The translations under genes were made by a program, and so were the position numbers. Below are positions 36,157-46,459 of a DNA stretch of 64,000 bases, piece by piece (the stretch's first letter is position 1; each line of letters opens with the position of its first letter). The stretch is taken from the NCBI GenBank assembly GCA_009760855.2, contig WPIO01000005.1, forward strand, positions 7,598,001 to 7,662,000, written 5' to 3'. The notes under the pieces are model-generated. The model made no database searches. It was given only the letters and a program-made list of their open reading frames with translations, and was not told the origin of the DNA. The DNA is from Cristatella mucedo. Taxonomy: Eukaryota; Bryozoa; Phylactolaemata; Cristatellidae.

Positions 36157-36464
36157 AGTCTCATGCTAGATTTGTCGTTACCTTGCATGTAGTCCAAGAA
36201 TTACCTTTGTCATTTGGTGTGTGATTAAAAATGCTCTTGGCATGCCTCACTAAGGCTTAAAATCTTGCATTAAACTTGAGAAAATTCTCCAGTACGAGTT
36301 TCAATCAGGGTTCCAGAAAGTTACATGAAATTAGCGAGATATTAGGAACGGAAAGACATCATGGCTTCTCTCTTTGACCTTGTTTAGTTGGTTAGAAAAC
36401 ACGTCATACATTTCATATTAAGAAGGTTTTCATTTGTATGCCTAAGACTCGCAGCGTCTTAGGC
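36157..36464. repeat. Second inverted repeat, right arm
   Basis: Mirror of 33325-33642. Its terminal hairpin is 36440-36464. Identity is about 75% by eye, so it is far older than the large duplication. Confidence 0.85.
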
Positions 36465-36484
36465 ATATACACAGACACATACGC

Positions 36485-36780
<296 letters not shown>

Positions 36781-36789
36781 GTTACTCCC

Positions 36790-37815
36790 TGCCTTCCACT
36801 AAACTCTCTCAGTTCCTTTAGGCAGGCGTAGTTGACATCCGCAACTGAATAGCAATATATTTCTCAAATTTAATGATGTTAATACTAACTTATCAGTTAT
36901 AGGCAAAGCTAGTACTATTAAGAAATTGGAAACGTTATCCCTTAAAATACGCCTAGCCTGCATATCTTCAGTATAACCTGCATACAACCTAGGCGTCCAA
37001 TCCCAGTGACCACCTTTCACTAGCCGACCACATGAGGTCCACTGTCAACTCTGCCCCACTTTCAGCTACGTAATGTTGCAGAAATCAGATCCAGCTTAGA
37101 GAGGGATACCACAATCAAGAAAAAAACTGGGGAATTGTTGAGATCACGTCTCGATTTCTGTAGCATACGACTTGCAGGTCTCCCAGTCGGTGAAAAGGGC
37201 GCTTACAATAGGTGCAACACTCAGCAGCCAGGCTTGTTTGCCGTGAGCGTCACAGCTGCCACATTGTACGACCTCTCACTGACCCAAACTGGCTCCTCAG
37301 AATGCAGTGCGTCAGCTTCCAGGTTTTTTAATAACGTTTGGGTCACTTCATTTTTTTGCTATAAACTATGTATCATATAAAACTTCCCAATCATGCTAAG
37401 TATCGTACCGCCACTCACGTAACGCAGATGATTTAACAGCCTCCTTTGTATATCGGCAAAAGAGCTTTATCGGCTATCACCACCGCTCGCAGGTGAAATA
37501 AAGGATGGCCCAACAACTGCAGGATTCGCACCCGCGACTTCGGTCGTGAAGAGCGAGCGTGTCACCTTTAGGGCTACCACGCCCCATGCCATTCAAATGT
37601 TCCTCGGAACAATGTCAAATTCTTTGGCGACCGTGCCTTTGGTTCGTTTGCTTCCAAACAAATCGAAACTCACTCTCAACTGACGTCCTGGCATCGCATA
37701 ACTGGATGAAAATTAAGGAAAAGTAAAAATGCACCCGATCATGTGCTGAGTACGTGTGAATTGTCATTTGTGATCTAATGAATGCAGCCACCGTTCATGT
37801 TGTGACTAACCAATT
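36790..37815 (+). mobile_element. LINE-A copy, heavily decayed, split by SINE-A
   Basis: RT-end and C-terminal segments align to LINE-A (KLETLSLKI-like, LDFCSIRLAGLP near 37135, GDRAFGSF-like after 37620). Confidence 0.75.
37425..37592 (-). mobile_element. SINE-A copy inside LINE-A
   Basis: AGATGATTTAACAGCCTCCT end, GCTATCACCACCGCTCGCAG middle, GGATTCGCACCCGCGACTTC box-B side. Confidence 0.85.
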
Positions 37816-38192
37816 TTAATAACCTAGGGAATAATGAAGCATGGCAGTCACAAGCTATCCTATTTAGCACGCCACCGTTTCAACAATGAGGCATGAGGAC
37901 GAAGCTAGTGCCTGAACGAAAGTGAGCACGAAACTGAGTAATTACTTGTCTTGAGCTGACTCGGAAAGAGAAACTATTTATATTACCTTTTCTATTAGCA
38001 ATTTAGGGGGTAGATCGTCACCGGATGTGATCAATCAAATGATTAGTAAATTGGAAAAATTTCATTCTTTCAACCAGCCGAAAGTAAAATGGGTAACCTG
38101 CAAATCTATCACCACTGATTTATATTCAGAAACGTGCCTTCTTGCGGGTTTTTCGGGCCAATGGCGTTTCAGCAAAAGCGAAATGTTTAAAA
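37816..38192. other. No gene seen
   Basis: No supportable feature. Confidence 0.5.
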
Positions 38193-39118
38193 TGGACGTG
38201 ATGTGCTACTGCATATCCAGTAGCAGCTGTATGGGATGTGGTTTGAACGGGCTCTACCAGCTGTTAGCTGTATATGTGCGATTATCAGCCATACGGTTTC
38301 AAAGTCAAACAAGGCCACTTGCTACTGCGTTAGCACAGCTAACGCTGACCTAAAATGAGCTTTTTTACAATTCTGACTGAAGTAAGCTAGTAAAGCGAAG
38401 TTTTATTCTCGACGCTGATATTCCGCTTTCCAAGCCAAAATGAACTAAGATTATAATTATTTGATCGGCGCGACTTCGTTCGGCCCTGGGGATTATCACC
38501 ATACGGAGAATGCACATAAGATACGTTCAATTGGACACTGGCTACTACAGAGGTTGATTGAGCTCCGCTTTAGCTACTTCTTGAAAGTACTTGCCCATTC
38601 ACATTAGTTTAGGGCTGTTGTTTCCCAGCAATTGTTCTGTGCTGATAATGGACGGGGCTCCAAGCAGCCTCGAATCAGATCCTTGCAGGCGATCGCCAAA
38701 GTTGGTTGGGTTATGTTTACCGGAAACTTTTTGACTAACCTCATCACGTATTGACCTCGTAAAACTTTACTTTGGATCGTTCTCCGTGTCCCAAGGTGTC
38801 ACTATCCTGTTGTTTCCGTTCCGAGGCAAACGGCCGACATGAGTTCGTAAAGCCAGAGCCTGCCGCAATGCGTCTGCTGCCATCGCGCTACGTTCACTCG
38901 AAGTTGCGTAGTTCAAATGCACTTTAGGCTTTCATTTAATGAGAATAATACATTTGATATTGCACCTTCAGAGAACTAATATTATTTCTAGGCACTTTAA
39001 ATTTGCTGCAAATGAAGCACGACTGTATGGTTAGTGGGAGCGTGCTCAATAAACAGCAAGTCTATTTAGAATAACTTAAGGGCATCGTCGCCCGGGTGGT
39101 TGGCCAAAGCTGCCAGCC
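38193..39118. repeat. Direct duplication, copy 1
   Basis: Aligns in the same orientation to 39694-40980, from TGGACGTGATGTGCTACTGC to GGTTGGCCAAAGC, at about 80-85% identity by eye. It includes a minus-strand LINE-A 3' tail (about 38940-39060). Confidence 0.88.
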
Positions 39119-39693
39119 AAGCTGGCCAAAGCTGCGATTTTTTCTGGCAACGGTCATCCTGTTGGATGCGACTGATTTCTTGCCGTGCTATAAGCATATG
39201 AGCCAGTGGCCAGTTTATCGTCATAATATCACCGCTGCGGGCCACTTTATGACCGAGCCGTGTTTATGGCCCAGCGGAGTTTACGGCGCTGGCGCTGGTT
39301 TATGTGCCATCCCGGTTTATGAGGCCGTGCTTTATGAGGGTGAGTCACAGCCTACCGCCTGAGAGCGGTTCGAACGCCGGCGGAGGGCAGGACGGCTGCG
39401 TTCGGGAGCGCTGTAAGCGTCCGCCAGAATATACGTCTTAGTGAGACCGCTTCGGTGTTCGGCGCGTTATCGCGTACGTGCAATTGGAACAGCATTAAAC
39501 TACAACGGCTTTTTTGGCCAGCTTCAATCGCTTGGAGACCATTCCTTCAGCGCTCATCAGAGACGTAGCAAGCTGTGAGCGGGGGGGGGGGCAGATATCT
39601 CCGGGCGCCAATCCTAAGGGGGCGAGAAATGCAAATCAGATTGTGCACATTTTCTTGAAGTCAACATTTTTACTAGCTGCGAAAGATAGTTTC
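39119..39693. other. Between the direct duplicates
   Basis: Contains an 88-residue open frame (39096-39362 +) rich in Gly/Ala/Tyr with GTTTATG-type sequence repetition, and a run of ten G near 39582. No family recognised. Confidence 0.4.
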
Positions 39694-40980
39694 CTGGACG
39701 TGATCTGCTACTGCATATCCAGTAGTAGCCGTGTGGGGTGTTGTTTAAATGTGAGCACCACCAGCTGTTAGCTCTATATTCGCGGTTAGCAGCCATAGTG
39801 GTCAAAAGTCAATCGAAGCTACTAGCTACTGCGCTGTAGCGCAGCTAAAGCCGCCCTAAAAGGAGTTTCTTTTAAAATCCGACGGAGGTAAGATAATACA
39901 GCGAAGTTCAACTGTTGACACTGATAATCCGCTTCCGTGGCTGTGGTTCGGCATACAGAACGCTGGCCCAGAACAACGCCGACGGTTTATTGCACAAGGC
40001 ACGGAGCAGCAAGACGCACGACTGCCTTCGCCCCCTTCTCACACTCGAGTCTCCCCTTCTCCACTCCTCTGGTTGACCCTCTCCCCACCAGCAGGTTACC
40101 GGCCTGTGTATATACTACGTCACAGGCGGACCACAGCTGTGCACCGGCCGACCCAGATGGTGAATCCACCATCTGGCCACCAGCGGGTTACCGGCCTGGG
40201 TCCATGCCACATCACAGGCTCATCAGAGGAGCCGGCATACAATGCATACATACACACGTACATACAAACTACAGTGGCCAAAATAAACTTTAGGAGAAAA
40301 CTATTTAATTGGCGCGTCTCCGTTTAAACCTGGGGATTACCCCCATAGGGAGAATGCACGTAAGATACGTTAGATTGAACACAGGCTACTTCAGAGGTTA
40401 AACATAAATAAATAAAACTCGTTTGTCCGCTTTAGCTGCTTTCTGAAAGTCTTGCCCATTCACTTTGTTTTAGGACCGCGTTGATCTCCCCAGTAATTGT
40501 CGCGTGTCGATAAAAGACGGGGCTCCAAGCAGCCTGGAATCAGATCCGTGCCGGCGATCACCAAAGTTGGCCGGGTAATGTGTACCGGTAACCTTTCGTC
40601 AACCCTCCTCGCGCACTGACCCCGTAAGACTTCACTTCGGATCATTTTCCGTGTCCCAAGGTGTTGCTGTCCTGTTGGTCGCGTCACTGAGGCCACCGCC
40701 GGACAGGAGTTCGTAAAGTCAGAGCCTGCCGCGATGCGTCTGCTGCCATCACGCTACGTTCACTCGAAGTTGCGTAGTTAAAATACAATTTAGATTTTCA
40801 TTTAATAAGAATAAAACAGTTGATATTGCACCCTCAGAGAATTAAATATCTGTCTAGGCATTTTAAATTTGCTGCAAAGGAAGCACGATTGAATGATTAG
40901 TGGGGGCGTACTCAATAAACAGCAAGCATATTTAGAATAACTTAAGGGCGTCGTTGCACAGGTGGCTGGCCAAAGCCGCC
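39694..40980. repeat. Direct duplication, copy 2, with insert
   Basis: Second copy with about 320 bp extra (about 39948-40270). Inside the insert the sequence GTTACCGGCCTG plus flank occurs twice, 85-90 bp apart. Its LINE-A tail (about 40800-40925) matches that of copy 1, so the tail predates the duplication. Confidence 0.85.
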
Positions 40981-41590
40981 TTCGCGCACGAGAGACAGAG
41001 AAGACTTAATAGTCAAAGTTTCCCGCCGATAGCTTCATTTTGGACGCGGCGTAGGTGCGACTGCGAAGCAGCTAACGCATGCGCCGGGTTTCTCGGCCTT
41101 ATTGGCCAAGATCAAAGTGTGTAGTATCAAAGTGCGGTATCCCCCACCCCGAGGAGAGCTGCATAACATGCATTCGTTGACGCTCAGTCGACGGCCACGG
41201 CATACTGAGCGCTGGCTAGAAACGAGTCCGGCGGCGGCGTCGCTAAGCGGCGCCATCACCGAGCGGCGGCAACGGCGGCGGAAGTGACGTAGGAAGGCGA
41301 CGGACGCCTGGCGCCGACGCCTTTGCTGCCGAGGGCGCCAGCCGAGTTAATTCATGCCGAAATTTTCCGGGGCGAGGCATGCTGCGGTCGTCGCACTTGC
41401 TCGCAGTGCTAGAAACTGGACGCACTGGCACTTCCCCTTTCCCCTCTCCCACCCGTTACCCACTTGCTGGGCAAGCTAGCGATTTGCGTAAATCAGGCGG
41501 TAGAGGGGGTGGCGACCCGATTGCGACTAGCTCAGGGGACATGTGGATCGCGGGCTTCGCGCCACCAGAGATACCCGCGCGTACATTGTC
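40981..41590. other. GC-rich region upstream of the gene
   Basis: CpG-rich DNA (41030-41580), open in many frames. It probably belongs to the upstream region of glutamine synthetase. No separate gene is supported. Confidence 0.5.
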
Positions 41591-41592
41591 TA

Positions 41593-41690
41593 TGACGTCA
41601 ACTTGATTATTTATGACGTCAGCAAACGCAGCCAATAGTTTGCTCGGACGGGCCTAAGATATATACAGGCTTTTCCGGAGTCTGGTGGTA
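41593..41690 (+). promoter_or_regulatory. Probable glutamine synthetase promoter
   Basis: Two perfect CRE palindromes TGACGTCA at 41593-41600 and 41614-41621, spaced 21 bp (two helical turns). A CCAAT box lies at 41632-41636 and a TATA-like GATATATAC at 41658-41666, so transcription would start near 41690. All are in the expected order just upstream of a likely first exon. CREB/ATF control is an inference from the sites. Confidence 0.65.
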
Positions 41691-41754
41691 AGCTACCTAA
41701 TCGTTCTCCAGCAAGAAAGAAGAGTGGTCTGACTCAGGTAGGTACGGCTGCTTA

Positions 41755-42020
41755 TTAATAATAGTAATAATAATTATAAGTACTATTAATAATAATAATG
41801 CATCGTGATAAAGCAGCCTCAGAGAACCCAATTTCTTTCAAGACGCTTTTCATTTGCTGCAAAGGAAGCACGATCGACTCAGCTAATCGAATGGTTAGCG
41901 GTAGCATGCTCAATAAAAAAGAAAAATAACAAAGTTAGAGGTACATGCACAGGGTCAGCATGCAATTAATCACAGGGACCCACTAAATGAGGTCTTACAT
42001 TAGTGCGTTTTTAGTATCTT
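41755..42020 (-). mobile_element. LINE-A 3' UTR and tail in the 5' intron
   Basis: Minus-strand copy beginning with an (ATT)n tail, then the terminal hairpin and the GCATGCTGACCCTGTGCATG block of the 3' UTR. Strongly 5' truncated. Confidence 0.85.
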
Positions 42021-42118
42021 TTGGCCAGCACTGGGGATATTTGCTAACATTCGGTATTGAGGTCGCTCCTATACAACAAGGCAGGGAAACCGCCGCCGCC
42101 GTAAGGGCTCCCTTGCGA

Positions 42119-42169
42119 AATTGTAGCGGTCGCTCTCTTTAGCAAGGAAAGTGAGCGACCGCTACAATT
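42119..42169. other. Strong hairpin in the 5' intron
   Basis: AATTGTAGCGGTCGCTC (42119-42135) pairs perfectly with 42153-42169. After one T-T mismatch, CTTT/AAAG continues the stem to a loop AGCAAGG. That is 21 bp paired in 51 nt. Confidence 0.9.
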
Positions 42170-42572
42170 GCTCGTTTCGTCTCGCCCAACCCGGATTCTC
42201 CTCCCGGATCTCACTGAACATGAAGCTTTATCTCAAGCTTCTCTGACCGAGAATCAACGACGGGCACGTACGAAGCAGCTCGGACTGACGCTCGACCAGC
42301 GGCGGCTCGCGCGCGTGCGCTCCGGGTGCAAGGGTGCCCGCCTCTAAAAGCGGTGACGCAAGAAGATCATCTTGCATCACCCTTTACGGCGCCCCTCTCT
42401 AATGATTAGGGTTTGTCGACACCTCCGCCAGTTGCGGAATCTCCAGATATATCCGGAGCTGGCTAGTCTCCTCCGGCTACTGATCAGATGCTCGTGCTTA
42501 ACACTGACAAGCCAACTACTACCTTCCAGCAGCCGTCTGCCAACATGCCCGGTAATTGGCTTTGTTACAGCG

Positions 42573-44559
42573 ATGGCCGAAATCTCGCTGAGCTCTCGCG
42601 GTGCGACCAACAAGGCGGTTCGAGAGAACTATCTCACGCTGCCGCAGCCCGACGACAAGGTTCAGGTGAAGTACGTCTGGATCGACGGCACGGACGAGTA
42701 CCTGCGATGCAAAACTATGACGATGGACTTCGAGCCGACCAAACCCGAAGGCAAGCAAGCTGTGACCCCATGCCCCACTAGTTTTGTTCGTGCTCGCGCT
42801 CGCCTGCTGGTTGCTCGAACGCTAGCACAGCCCGGGGGTCGCTTTACTGGTGAGGGGGCTGCCGATTGATGACAGGTGCTTTGGCTGCTGTTGTTGGATC
42901 AGCGACGGTCGCTCGAAGACGTACAAAAAGGTAAACGTTAAAAACGTTAAAAGTACGATGCTGAAAATTTTCTCTGTGTGTGTACTTAGATTGTCCCGAG
43001 TGGAACTACGACGGCTCGAGTACGTACCAAGCTGAGGGCGCGAATTCGGACACGTATCTGAAACCGGTCGCTCTGTTCAAGGATCCGTTCCGTCGCGGCA
43101 AGAACAAGCTGCTGCTGTGCGAGACGTACAAGTACAACCGAGTTCCCACTGGTGAGTGAGCCGCTGCCTGCCGGTGTGAGCTGTCATGGTAGGGCACTCA
43201 CGGTAGGCACCTCAGGGTATGATTTCCGGTTCACTAATTCGACAGCTGGCTGGTGGAGCTCAGACATTGAACTTTGGCTGCCATTTCTTCTACAGATACG
43301 AATAAGCGACATTCCTGCGCGAAGGTGATGGAGCAGGTGAAAGACACTCACCCGTGGTTCGGGATTGAGCAAGAGTACACCCTGCTCGATCGCGACGGAC
43401 ATCCTTGGGGCTGGCCAAAGGGTGGTTACCCTGCCCCCCAAGGACCCTATTACTGCGGTGTGGGTGCTGATAAAGCGTTCGGCCGCGACATTGTCGAGGC
43501 ACACTATCGGGCTTGCCTGTATGCTGGCATCAAGATCGCTGGCAGCAATGCTGAGGTAAGTGCCCTTGTACATGTGCAAGCTAAAGCAGTAAATGCAAAG
43601 ATGCGATTAGCAGCATATGATGGCTGTGGGTTGCGACAGCCCAGGAGGTAGGGTCGGTCAGTTACCACTGCTTGCAGTTGGCAATAAAGGATCGCCCACT
43701 GCACGATTCTAATCCCCGACCTCGGTCGCAAAGATTGATTGGCCACCGACACATTGCCTGGCCACCGACCCTACCTCTCTATTGCCACTATACAAATTAG
43801 GCTGTTAAATTAATTAATATTAAGTACCTTCTAGGCATTCCTTTCCTATTGCAGGTGATGCCAGGACAGTGGGAGTTCCAAATTGGACCCAGCGAAGGCA
43901 TCGACATAGGTGATCACATGTGGATGGCAAGATTCATTTTGCATCGAGTCGCCGAAGACTTTGGAGTTGTGGTGACGTTGGATCCCAAGCCTATGACCGG
44001 AAACTGGAATGGCGCCGGCGCACACTGCAACTTCTCCACTGAAGCCATGCGTGTCGAGGGCGGTATCATGCACATTGAGGCTGCCATCGAGCTACTGTCG
44101 CATAAGCATGCTGAGCACATCCGGTGCTACGACCCGAAGGAAGGCCGAGACAACGAAAGGCGCCTGACCGGTCGTCACGAGACGTCGAGCATACATGACT
44201 TTTCCTCTGGCGTGGCCAACAGGGGAGCGAGCATTCGCATTCCGCGCCACGTAAGTGTCCAGTTAAGAGGCCCTTTGCAGCAAATGTGAAGCGCCTATCA
44301 AGAGATTGAGTTCTCTGAGGGCACTTTATCAAGTGCATTATTATTATTATTATTATCATATTACTAACATTCAAGTTGTGACAGTGGTGCAGAAGTATTG
44401 CTGCCAGCGGTCGGCATTAGCGCCTTGCTCATACACAATTTAATCTTGCAGGTGGGTGAACAAGGCTATGGCTACTTCGAGGACAGGCGTCCGGCTGCCA
44501 ACTGCGATCCGTATGCTGTCACCGAGCGGATCTGTAGAACAGTCATCCTCAAGAACTAA
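42573..44559 (+). CDS. GLUL: Glutamine synthetase, five coding exons
   Basis: ATP-dependent ligation of ammonia to glutamate; eukaryotic type II enzyme, expected to form a decamer. Coding exons are 42573-42750, 42990-43151, 43296-43555, 43855-44250 and 44452-44559. They sum to 1104 nt, giving 367 residues plus stop, against about 373 in vertebrates. Visible signatures: [15 protein letters not shown] (beta-grasp domain), [17 protein letters not shown] across the first junction, [11 protein letters not shown] with the metal-binding glutamates, [41 protein letters not shown] (nucleotide loop), [12 protein letters not shown] and [19 protein letters not shown]. The C-terminus is short (ends RTVILKN). 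Intron 1 has a GC donor (AAG|GCAAGC at 42751); introns 2-4 are GT-AG. The start is chosen because MAEISLSS gives the usual N-terminus and a splice acceptor ends two bases before it. All key residues are present, so it looks functional. Confidence 0.97.
43645..43825. mobile_element. Rearranged SINE-A in intron 3
   Basis: A minus-strand SINE-A head-and-middle (about 43660-43738) and a plus-strand SINE-A end (about 43777-43825) lie between and beyond the perfect inverted repeat GAGGTAGGGTCGGT (43645-43658) / ACCGACCCTACCTC (43764-43777). GGCCACCGAC also occurs twice directly. Confidence 0.75.
44268..44362 (+). mobile_element. LINE-A 3' tail in intron 4
   Basis: CCCTTTGCAGCAAATGTGAA, GCGCC hairpin and (ATT)n tail, about 95 bp, inserted in the 201-bp intron. 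It makes up about half of the intron. Confidence 0.88.
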
Positions 44560-44645
44560 GCAAACAGCAGGGCTTCGTCCTCGCCATCATGCGACTCATC
44601 ACCATCGTTGTCAGCCTGCTCTTCGTGGATTGCGAAATAAGAATG

Positions 44646-44651
44646 ATTAAA
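44646..44651 (+). promoter_or_regulatory. Possible poly(A) signal ATTAAA
   Basis: ATTAAA lies 87 bases after the stop codon of glutamine synthetase and directly before a SINE-A copy. No AATAAA is seen between the stop and the SINE. Confidence 0.4.
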
Positions 44652-44825
44652 AAACTAGCTGGTTACAGTCTCTTTTGAATAGCGACAGAAGAGTCTTTAC
44701 AGCTACCACCACCACTTTTATCAGCCACAAAGGATCGCCCACTGCAGAAATCGAACTCACGACTTCGGGATCGAGGTCGTGAAAAGCAACCGACGTACTT
44801 AGTGTGCCATCACGGCTGCCCCTGG
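44652..44825 (-). mobile_element. SINE-A copy at the gene's 3' end
   Basis: Minus-strand copy. CTAGCTGGTTACAGTCTC end, CTACCACCACCACTTTTATC middle, GAAATCGAACTCACGACTTC box-B side, TTAGTGTGCCATCACGGCT head. Confidence 0.9.
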
Positions 44826-45100
44826 TGATCTAGAGAAGCAGTAATTATCTTTTAATTATCTTACAAGTAGTCTTTATCCTATGTAATTAGCTTCCAATTG
44901 TATTTAGGACAGCCATTTTCCTATATGGGCATCTCTTTTTTTGGAGTTGGTCAACGAGCATATTACCCTGCAGTGTAAAGCAAAGACATGCCAACGATGT
45001 TTGCTTGACTTCTTGATGGCTTGTGACATCTTTGTTTTGGCTATTGTGTGTTCTCCCCTGATAAGCAGGAGTTGGGCCCCTATTGCCTATACCGCTAAAC
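44826..45100. other. No gene seen
   Basis: No supportable feature. Confidence 0.5.
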
Positions 45101-45275
45101 CAGCGGTTCTCAACCGTGGGTCGCGACCCTTTTGGGGGTCGAATGACCCTTTTAAAGGAGTAACCTCAGACCGTCGGAAAACACAAATTTCCACATTTTG
45201 CACACCATAATTTTATGGTTGGGGATCGCCACAACATGCCAACGGTCACGGCATTAGGAAGGTTGAGAACCACTG
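45101..45275. mobile_element. SPIN-like hAT miniature element (MITE)
   Basis: A 175-bp element with 15-bp terminal inverted repeats CAGCGGTTCTCAACC and GGTTGAGAACCACTG. The subterminal GTGGGTCGCGACCC, GGGGGTCGAATGACCC, CCGTCGGAAAACAC and TTTTATGGTTGGGG, CACAACATG, CGGCATTAGGAAGG blocks are those I know from SPIN/URR1-type hAT MITEs of vertebrates. The flanks share CTAAAC, compatible with a worn 8-bp target duplication. It codes for nothing and would need a hAT transposase in trans. Confidence 0.9.
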
Positions 45276-46459
45276 TCTAAACGATCAATATATTTACAGT
45301 GCCATTGGAAGGTTCAATCTTGAACGACTAAATACATATAAACACTTTTTTCAATCTGAGATTGGAAGAGGGGGCTTATCTGATACTGCCATCTAGACCA
45401 CCCCCCCCCCCAGAAGGCCACAACATTGCTATCTGAAGACCGACGTTGCTGGTTCTGATGGATTCAGACGATAGTCCATACCAATGCAGCTATTGATGGT
45501 GTGTGGCCTCACCTCAGGCCTGTATGCCTTGGTTGTTAGTATGCCCCGCAGTCCTGCTTTGTTGGCTTTGTTCTTTGTTTTTGTTTTGCTTTGTTTTTGT
45601 TCTTTGTGATTTGTTCAGTTTCGGTTGCCGGTGAGACGGCCTCGGTGGCCACGCTAGCTAGCTCTCGGGCTGCTATTCGCCCGGTTTCTGGCCGGACGGT
45701 GGCAACCCCCCCCCCCCCCCTGCAGGCCGAGCACATACTTCGGCTTCTTGTAACCCTGGCAACATCCAGGCCGCCTAGGCCAGGTGCTGGCCCTCGGTGC
45801 CTGGCTTTACGGCCAGCCGATTCCCACCCCCATGTGGCTATTCGGCCACGGCCGCCCGGAGCGCGGCCGTCCTTGCTGGCCGCTCGGAAATTTAACTATA
45901 CCCCAACCATCTGTAGGTGCCTTTGCCAGCCGGAATAGAGAAGAAGGCCTTCCTAATAGAACTGTATAACGATCAGGAAGAATAAAAGATCATTCTAAGT
46001 AGAGTTAGGCCCCTCCCAATTTTTGAGAATGAAACAACGGTGATGACTGGCAGAGAAACTAATGCAATTAATTTGGTAATCCAAAATTTTGACATCGAAC
46101 TAGCACTGCAAAACAGTTAAGAATTTACCAAAAACAGTCGCACGAATGGTGTTTCAAATCAGAAAATGTTGGTTGTCATTGATGACGCGAGAAGACTTTT
46201 TCGCAATGTGATCGAACAATATTAAAGCCAGCGTTTGCCCAACCCGTCGATTCGTACATGGAGGGTAGTTTCACGGGACAGTTACGTGTTTTAATAGACA
46301 ATTGAAATATCTGCTGCGAAATGGAAATATTATGAAATAAAATAGGCAAAGAGAATGTTTTGATCTTTAATCGATCGATTTCTCAACATAAACAATTTCG
46401 AAAGGGAGTCCATAAAAAACAAGTTATATCGACGTCATTCTTACATTGTACCTTTTCTG
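45276..46459. other. No gene seen; C-runs
   Basis: Contains pure C tracts (near 45400 and 45709-45720), a TTTG-rich patch (45550-45615) and GC-rich open frames without a domain. The proline-rich frame 45591-45938 is best explained by composition. Confidence 0.5.

Larger units (their letters stand above)
41690..42572 (+). other. Probable 5' UTR exon and 5' UTR intron
   Basis: A non-coding exon would run from about 41690 to CTCAG at 41737. The donor GTAGGT is at 41738, and the acceptor TTTGTTACAG ends at 42570, two bases before the start codon at 42573. The intron would be 833 bp and contains a LINE-A 3' UTR copy and a strong hairpin. No transcript evidence is available to me. Confidence 0.55.

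Noticed and set aside
39096-39362. An 88-residue frame as a host exon
   Set aside because: No domain or credible splice partner; the composition reflects a local GTTTATG-type repetition.
45591-45938. Pro/Arg-rich protein
   Set aside because: GC-rich composition with a C-run; overlapping frames are just as open.
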